Part shown: one piece after another, positions 5,140 through 9,144 of the stretch
Layout: each line of letters begins with the position of its first letter
How positions within the stretch are numbered: position 1 is the first letter of the stretch
DNA from: Clostridia bacterium
Lineage (GTDB): Bacteria; Bacillota_A; Clostridia; Oscillospirales; Butyricicoccaceae
DNA length: 9,144 nucleotides
Direction: 5' to 3'
Assembly: GCA_017421885.1 (NCBI GenBank)
Contig: JAFOHJ010000102.1
Span: 1 to 9,144 of the forward strand
Notes under the pieces: generated by a model
Told to the model about the DNA's origin: nothing
Databases searched by the model: none
Seen by the model: the letters and a program-made list of their open reading frames with translations, nothing else
Program-made: the position numbers and the translations under genes

Positions 5140-6720
5140 TTGGAAAGCAAGCTCATACGACCCTATACCGAAGAATATTCCGAATATCTGCGCGACGAAT
5201 CGCGCTCGACCGGCTCGTGCGCCTTTGTTGCCTTCCCTAAGAATCACGCTGAGGCCCTCGAGGTCATGAAGGAGGCCTATTCCGAAGGCCTTCCAATAAC
5301 CATCCAGGGCGGACGCACCGGCCTTGCCGCAGGCGCCGTTCCCGGCGGCGGCCTTATCCTCAACACCACAAAGATGGACAAAACTCTAGGCATGGGTATG
5401 GCGCGCGGCCGTTACACCGTAAGGCTCCAGCCCGGCGTTATCCTCTCGCGCCTGCGCAAGGACCTCGAAATGAAGCGCTTTGACACAAGAGGCTGGGACG
5501 CTGCCTCCCTCCAGGTCTATGAAAGCTTCCGCAAAGACCGCGAGCAGTTCTTCACTCCCGACCCCACCGAGACCTCGGCCGTCATAGGCGGCATGGTGGC
5601 CTGCAATGCATCGGGCGCACGCAGCTATAAATACGGCCCCGTAAGAGGGCACATTAACAGCCTTAAGGTCATCCTTCCCGAGGGCCATCCTCTGACCCTT
5701 GTGCGCGGACAGACCTTTGCCGAGGGCAGAAAGCTCACCCTCAGCTGCGACGATGGCTATTCCGTCACCCTCGACCTGCCCACCTTCAATATGCCCCACA
5801 CCAAGAACGCATCGGGCTATTACATAGAGAGCGATATGGATGCCGTCGACCTCTTTATCGGCTCTGACGGCACCCTCGGCCTCATCACCGAGATCGAGAT
5901 CATGCTGATGCCTCTGCCCTCCTCCATCTGGGGCATAACCTGCTTCTTCCAGAGTGAAGAGCAGGCCACCGATTTTGTCATTGATGCCCGACATATGCTG
6001 GACTGTGCCGCATCTTTCGAATACTTCGATCCCCATGCCCTCGATATCCTCAGATCCCAGAGGGCGAACAGCCCTGCTTTCTCATCGCTGCCTCCCATCG
6101 ACGAGCGCTATGGCTGCGCCGTCTATGTCGAGCTCCACTGCGAGAGCGAAGACGAGGCCTATGAACATACCATCGAGGTGGGCGACCTTATGGCCCGCTG
6201 CGGAGCCAGCCCCTATAACACCTGGGTGGCACGCACAGGCGGCGACCGCGACAAGCTCCAGTTCTTCCGCCATGCCGTTCCCGAGAGCGTAAATATGCTC
6301 ATCGACCAGCGCCGCAGGATCGACCCCGTCATCACCAAGCTGGGCAGCGATATGTCGGTGCCCGACCAGTACCTTAGTGAGATAACCGCCCTCTACCGCG
6401 AAGTTCTCAGAAACGAGGGCCTTGAATATGCCACATGGGGACACATCGGCAACAACCACCTCCATGTCAATATCCTTCCCCGAAATGCCGAAGATCACCG
6501 CCGCGGCAAGGAGATATTTGCCGCATGGGCCCAGACGGTCACCAAAATGGGCGGCGCCGTTTCAGCCGAGCACGGCGTAGGCAAGCTCAAAGCACCCTTC
6601 CTCACCATCATGTATGGCGAAAGGCACATTGAAGAGATGCGCAGGCTCAAGCTGGCGCTCGACCCCAAGGGCCTTTACGGCATCGGAAACCTCTTTACCC
6701 TTGAAGGGAGGCAGAAATAA
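5140..6720 (+). CDS. FAD-binding 2-hydroxyacid oxidase, GlcD / D-lactate dehydrogenase class, Etf-linked
   Basis: This 526-residue cytoplasmic flavoprotein probably oxidises a 2-hydroxyacid and passes electrons to the EtfBA encoded next. The FAD domain shows Gln56-Gly-Gly-Arg-Thr-Gly-Leu (56-62), Pro98-Gly-Val, Phe138-Thr-Pro-Asp-Pro-Thr-Glu-Thr (138-145), Ile149-Gly-Gly-Met, Asn156-Ala-Ser-Gly-Ala-Arg (156-161), Tyr165-Gly and Ile240-Gly-Ser-Asp-Gly-Thr-Leu-Gly (240-247). The C-terminal cap has His435, His442, Asn444, Glu477 and His478, matching the metal and substrate set of D-2-hydroxyglutarate dehydrogenase and GlcD. It ends Leu507-Asp-Pro-Lys-Gly ... Gly516-Asn-Leu-Phe. Two stretches look longer than in GlcD (about 110-137 and 184-221), and the usual Gly-Asp-Gly-Asn before the second His reads Gly-Asn-Asn-His. 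It therefore belongs to a side branch. Lactate is a plausible but unproven substrate. It is the first gene of the operon; its stop abuts the etfB ATG. Confidence 0.88.
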   Translation: MESKLIRPYTEEYSEYLRDESRSTGSCAFVAFPKNHAEALEVMKEAYSEGLPITIQGGRTGLAAGAVPGGGLILNTTKMDKTLGMGMARGRYTVRLQPGVILSRLRKDLEMKRFDTRGWDAASLQVYESFRKDREQFFTPDPTETSAVIGGMVACNASGARSYKYGPVRGHINSLKVILPEGHPLTLVRGQTFAEGRKLTLSCDDGYSVTLDLPTFNMPHTKNASGYYIESDMDAVDLFIGSDGTLGLITEIEIMLMPLPSSIWGITCFFQSEEQATDFVIDARHMLDCAASFEYFDPHALDILRSQRANSPAFSSLPPIDERYGCAVYVELHCESEDEAYEHTIEVGDLMARCGASPYNTWVARTGGDRDKLQFFRHAVPESVNMLIDQRRRIDPVITKLGSDMSVPDQYLSEITALYREVLRNEGLEYATWGHIGNNHLHVNILPRNAEDHRRGKEIFAAWAQTVTKMGGAVSAEHGVGKLKAPFLTIMYGERHIEEMRRLKLALDPKGLYGIGNLFTLEGRQK

Positions 6721-7497
6721 ATGAAAATAGCCGTTTGCATAAAACAGGTACCCTCCTCCAACGAGGTAAGGCTCGACCCCGTCACCAACACCATCATCCG
6801 TGACGGCAGGCAGTCGGTAGTAAATCCCTTCGACACCTTCGCCATCGAGGAAGCCGTTCGCATCAAGGAAAAGCTGGGCGGCGAAGTGGTAGTTCTCAGC
6901 ATGGGAATCCCTGACACCGAGCGCCTGCTGCGCGATGCCTGCAGCCGAGGCGCCGACCGCGGAGTGCTGCTGTCCGACCGCGCTTTTGCCGGAGCCGACA
7001 CCCTTGCCACCTCCTATGCCCTTTCGCTTTGGTGCAGGCAGTATGAGCCCTCTCTCATTCTCTGCGGCAAGATGGCCGTCGACGGCGACACGGCTCAGAT
7101 AGGCCCCGAGCTGGCCGAGCATCTGGGCATTCCCCACATTACCGATGTGTGCGAGGTCATTGACATTACTCGCGAAAAAATCACTGTCAGAAAGGACACC
7201 GGCGAGGGATCCATGGTACTCGAATGTCCCCTGCCCGCCCTTATAACCGTCCTCAAGGACATAAACCTGCCCCGAATGGCCAACATTCCCGGAGTCAGAT
7301 ACGGCCATGAAGCCAGCGTTCAGATATTCACTGCAGCCGACCTCTCGGCCGACCTTACGAAGGTAGGCCTCAGCGGCTCGCCCACTCAGGTCGTAAGGAC
7401 CTTTACTCCCCAGCGCAGCTCGGTAGCCACGCCGGTAGAGGGCGACCTCGACGAGATCACCGGCAGGCTGGCCGACATCATTAAGGAGGTGCTGTGA
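6721..7497 (+). CDS. etfB: Electron transfer flavoprotein beta subunit (EtfB)
   Basis: EtfB pairs with EtfA in the cytoplasm. In bifurcating Etfs it carries a second FAD that exchanges electrons with NADH. The 258-residue protein opens with Met1-Lys-Ile-Ala-Val-Cys-Ile-Lys-Gln-Val-Pro (1-11), then Asn35-Pro-Phe-Asp ... Ala41-Ile-Glu-Glu-Ala (35-45), Ser60-Met-Gly, and the nucleotide loop Val120-Asp-Gly-Asp-Thr-Ala-Gln-Ile-Gly-Pro (120-129). This DGDTAQ form is the one found in bifurcating-type EtfB rather than in the AMP-binding mitochondrial type. Pro170, Pro172-Ala-Leu and Leu183-Pro-Arg (183-185) complete the family pattern. Its ATG follows the dehydrogenase stop with no gap, with GGGAGG (6706-6711) inside the upstream gene. 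It overlaps etfA by one base. Confidence 0.95.
   Translation: MKIAVCIKQVPSSNEVRLDPVTNTIIRDGRQSVVNPFDTFAIEEAVRIKEKLGGEVVVLSMGIPDTERLLRDACSRGADRGVLLSDRAFAGADTLATSYALSLWCRQYEPSLILCGKMAVDGDTAQIGPELAEHLGIPHITDVCEVIDITREKITVRKDTGEGSMVLECPLPALITVLKDINLPRMANIPGVRYGHEASVQIFTAADLSADLTKVGLSGSPTQVVRTFTPQRSSVATPVEGDLDEITGRLADIIKEVL
7483..7489 (+). promoter_or_regulatory. Ribosome binding site of etfA
   Basis: AAGGAGG lies within the end of etfB, 7 bases before the ATG at 7497 and only 4 before an in-frame GTG at 7494. The spacing favours the ATG, which overlaps the etfB stop as TGATG, a translational-coupling arrangement. Confidence 0.75.
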
Positions 7498-8675
7498 TGG
7501 CTGCATATATCAGAGTTGACCGCGAAAAATGCGTGGGCTGCGGCATGTGCGCCGGCACCTGCGCTCAGAACGCCATAACTATAGAAAACGGAGCCGCTGT
7601 TATAGATCAGGATGCCTGCATCCTCTGCAGGATATGCCTCGATTCCTGCCCTCTTTCGGCCCTTTCCCTTGTGACCGAGGAGAAAAATGAAAACGACCTC
7701 TCGCAGTACAGCGGAATATGGGTGTTTGCCGAGAGCCGCGGAGGCGCTCCCATAGACGTTGCCCTCGAGCTTACCGGCAAGGCACGCGAGCTGGCCGATA
7801 TCCGCGGCACCGATGTCACCGCCCTCATCTTCGGCTCGGATGCCCACAATCATGCCCTCGAGCTGATTGCAGGCGGTGCCGACAGGGTCTTTGTGGGAAC
7901 TGATAAGGTATTCGACGACCTTCTCGACCTTCCCTATGCCGAAACTATCTGCCACCTCATCGGAGAGCATAAGCCTGAGGCTATCCTCTTCGGAGCCACC
8001 CCCTTTGGGCGCTCGCTTGCACCCAGAGTGGCGGCAAGACTGGGCTGTGGCCTGACAGCCGACTGCACTGTACTTGACATCGACCGCGAAAAGGGCCTGC
8101 TGCTTCAGACCCGTCCTGCCTTCGGCGGCAACCTTATGGCTACCATCACCTGCCCGGACCGCAGACCTCAGATGGCCACCGTCCGCCCCGGTATCTTTAT
8201 GAGGCCCTCTCCCGAACCCTCGCGCCACGGCGAGATATCCGAGATCGACTTTATCCCCCATGAGAGCGCGGTAAAGCTCATATCCCGTTCGGCTGCCGAA
8301 GCCAGGGAGAGCATAGCCGATGCGAGGATCATCGTTTCGGCCGGACGCGGCATCGGCTCGCAGAAGAATATGAAGCTTATATATGAGCTGGCCGAGCTTC
8401 TGGGCGCATCGGTGGGCGTATCCCGTCCTCTCGTTGACCTCGGCTGGGCCGACCACAGCCACCAGATAGGCCAGACCGGCGTTTCGGTGGCGCCCGACCT
8501 GCTTATCACCTTCGGCATTTCGGGTGCGGTGCAGCATCTTGCCGGCATTGGCGGCGCAAAGAAGATCATCGCCGTCAACACCGACCCCGAGGCTCCCATC
8601 TTCTCGGCTGCCCACTATAAGGTGGTGGCCGATGCACGTGAAGTTCTCCGCGAACTCATTGCAAAGCTCAGATAA
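7497..8675 (+). CDS. etfA: Electron transfer flavoprotein alpha subunit with N-terminal ferredoxin domain
   Basis: This 392-residue EtfA holds the FAD that shuttles between EtfB and the dehydrogenase. It carries an extra ferredoxin domain, as in LctC of the lactate dehydrogenase-Etf complex. Residues 12-22 (Cys12, 15, 18, 22) and 41-51 (Cys41, 44, 47, 51) are two complete CxxCxxCxxxC sets for [4Fe-4S] clusters. The first lacks the usual Pro after the last Cys (Ala23); the second keeps it (Pro52). After a linker (about 61-72) the Etf fold runs from Val76. The C-terminal FAD domain shows Ser309-Arg-Pro-Leu-Val-Asp-Leu-Gly-Trp (309-317), Gln323-Ile-Gly-Gln-Thr-Gly (323-328), Thr338-Phe-Gly-Ile-Ser-Gly-Ala-Val-Gln-His (338-347) and Asn361-Thr-Asp-Pro-Glu-Ala-Pro-Ile-Phe (361-369). 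All expected positions are present. It is the last gene of the operon. Confidence 0.96.
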   Translation: MAAYIRVDREKCVGCGMCAGTCAQNAITIENGAAVIDQDACILCRICLDSCPLSALSLVTEEKNENDLSQYSGIWVFAESRGGAPIDVALELTGKARELADIRGTDVTALIFGSDAHNHALELIAGGADRVFVGTDKVFDDLLDLPYAETICHLIGEHKPEAILFGATPFGRSLAPRVAARLGCGLTADCTVLDIDREKGLLLQTRPAFGGNLMATITCPDRRPQMATVRPGIFMRPSPEPSRHGEISEIDFIPHESAVKLISRSAAEARESIADARIIVSAGRGIGSQKNMKLIYELAELLGASVGVSRPLVDLGWADHSHQIGQTGVSVAPDLLITFGISGAVQHLAGIGGAKKIIAVNTDPEAPIFSAAHYKVVADAREVLRELIAKLR

Positions 8676-8680
8676 CCATC

Positions 8681-8714
8681 GCCCGGAAGATCATTTCTTC
8701 CGGGCTGTTTTTAT
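8681..8714 (+). terminator. Terminator of the dehydrogenase-etfBA operon
   Basis: GCCCGGAAG (8681-8689) and CTTCCGGGC (8697-8705) form a perfect 9-bp stem with a 7-base loop, followed by TGTTTTTAT. It begins 5 bases after the etfA stop. Confidence 0.9.
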
Positions 8715-8739
8715 ATATTGGTATTATCACTTTACCCTC

Positions 8740-8770
8740 TTGACTTAAAGTTCACTTTAGGGTGTATAAT
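8740..8770 (+). promoter_or_regulatory. Promoter with 19-bp spacer and MerR-type operator
   Basis: TTGACT (8740-8745) and a perfect TATAAT (8765-8770) are separated by 19 bases, longer than the usual 17. The spacer is largely filled by an inverted repeat, CTTAAAGT (8744-8751), TC, ACTTTAGG (8754-8761), with one mismatch. Over-long spacers with a dyad between the boxes are the hallmark of promoters activated by MerR-family regulators. The half-site resembles those of the AdhR/NmlR group. No MerR gene is in the window. Confidence 0.65.
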
Positions 8771-8793
8771 ATGCCCGACAAGGAGGTTGTCAA

Positions 8794-9144
8794 ATGTTGG
8801 ATACAAAACTCTGGGAACTTCTTATTGATTCGTTCCCTAAAATGCTTCTTCCGGGCCTGACGGTCACCATGCCGCTGACCCTTATCTCATTCACACTCGC
8901 ACTTATTATTGCCACAGTCAATGCCGAGGTCACATTCTATGACTATCTGGCAAGCCATCCCGATGCCGACATCAAGATCGCAACACTTGACAGCGAGGCA
9001 ACATCGGTAGGCATCCCCATGCCCAAGGACGAAGGCAGCGCATCTCTTGTAGAGGCTGTCAACAAAGCTCTTAATGACCTTGCCGAGTCAGGCAAGCTCA
9101 AGGAGCTGTCGGAGAAGTATTTCGGAACCGACATTTCCTCGAAC
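8794..9144 (+). CDS. Partial chimeric gene: amino-acid ABC permease start joined to binding-protein C-terminus
   Basis: The frame is open from ATG 8794 to the window end (117 residues, no stop seen), with AGGAGG (8781-8786) 7 bases before the start. Residues 1-42 look like the beginning of a polar amino-acid ABC permease (HisM/GlnP type): a short amphipathic start (Leu6-Trp-Glu-Leu-Leu), Pro20-Gly-Leu-Thr-Val-Thr (20-25) and a first membrane helix (28-42). From about Asn43 the sequence switches to the C-terminal end of a family-3 amino-acid binding protein: Val72-Gly-Ile-Pro (with Lys78 nearby), Leu85-Val-Glu-Ala-Val-Asn-Lys-Ala-Leu (85-93), Gly100, and Glu107-Lys-Tyr-Phe-Gly (107-111). The rest of the permease is absent. 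Known natural fusions put the binding domain before the permease, not after one helix, so this is likely a deletion product or an assembly join. The promoter and start look functional. Confidence 0.7.
   Translation, partial: MLDTKLWELLIDSFPKMLLPGLTVTMPLTLISFTLALIIATVNAEVTFYDYLASHPDADIKIATLDSEATSVGIPMPKDEGSASLVEAVNKALNDLAESGKLKELSEKYFGTDISSN

Noticed and set aside
6562..8615. Long minus-strand open frames (6562-7506 and 7386-8615) opposite etfB and etfA
   Set aside because: They overlap each other and well-conserved genes, give low-complexity Gly/Ala-rich translations and have no supported start signals.

Overview
The window looks like chromosomal DNA of an anaerobic, low-oxygen Clostridia-type member of the Bacillota. 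The grounds are strong AGGAGG-type ribosome binding sites, sigma-A-like promoters, a RibU-type ECF riboflavin transporter under an FMN riboswitch, and a ferredoxin-domain EtfA paired with EtfB and a GlcD-type flavin dehydrogenase. Strict anaerobes use such sets for electron bifurcation or confurcation. I see no rRNA, tRNA, CRISPR array, insertion sequence or phage gene. The assignment to Clostridia is inference from family recognition, not a database match.

Layout. Positions 1-158 carry no supported gene, only a terminator palindrome and a possible leftward promoter. A leftward lipoprotein gene (159-1250) has a transglutaminase-like domain whose catalytic Cys and His appear to be lost. Divergent from it is trmB (1385-2029), encoding tRNA m7G46 methyltransferase, which ends in a strong hairpin. 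A leftward two-gene unit follows: an N-acyl-D-amino-acid deacylase-type amidohydrolase (4103 to 2493), then a small VOC-fold protein (2482 to 2084). Further right, also leftward, lies ribU (4770 to 4174) with its own terminator and a long leader holding a clear FMN riboswitch (4815-4922).

Back to back with ribU, a rightward operon encodes a FAD-binding oxidase of the GlcD / D-lactate dehydrogenase class (5140-6720, TTG start), EtfB (6721-7497) and EtfA with an N-terminal two-cluster ferredoxin domain (7497-8675). It ends in an intrinsic terminator. By family logic the three proteins form a soluble flavoprotein complex like the lactate dehydrogenase-Etf (Lct) complex of Acetobacterium woodii, moving electrons between a 2-hydroxyacid, NAD and ferredoxin. 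The complex needs several FADs, and the riboflavin importer is transcribed from an adjacent divergent promoter.

The right end (8676-9144) has a promoter with a 19-bp spacer and an internal inverted repeat, as in promoters controlled by MerR-family activators. It drives an open reading frame that runs off the window. That frame is odd: the start of an amino-acid ABC permease is joined in frame at about residue 42/43 to the C-terminal part of an amino-acid binding protein. It is either a real deletion fusion or an assembly artefact.

The items most worth a second look are the permease/binding-protein chimera and its MerR-type promoter, the Etf-linked oxidase of an uncommon subfamily, the degenerate transglutaminase lipoprotein, and the FMN riboswitch with a readable switching helix.
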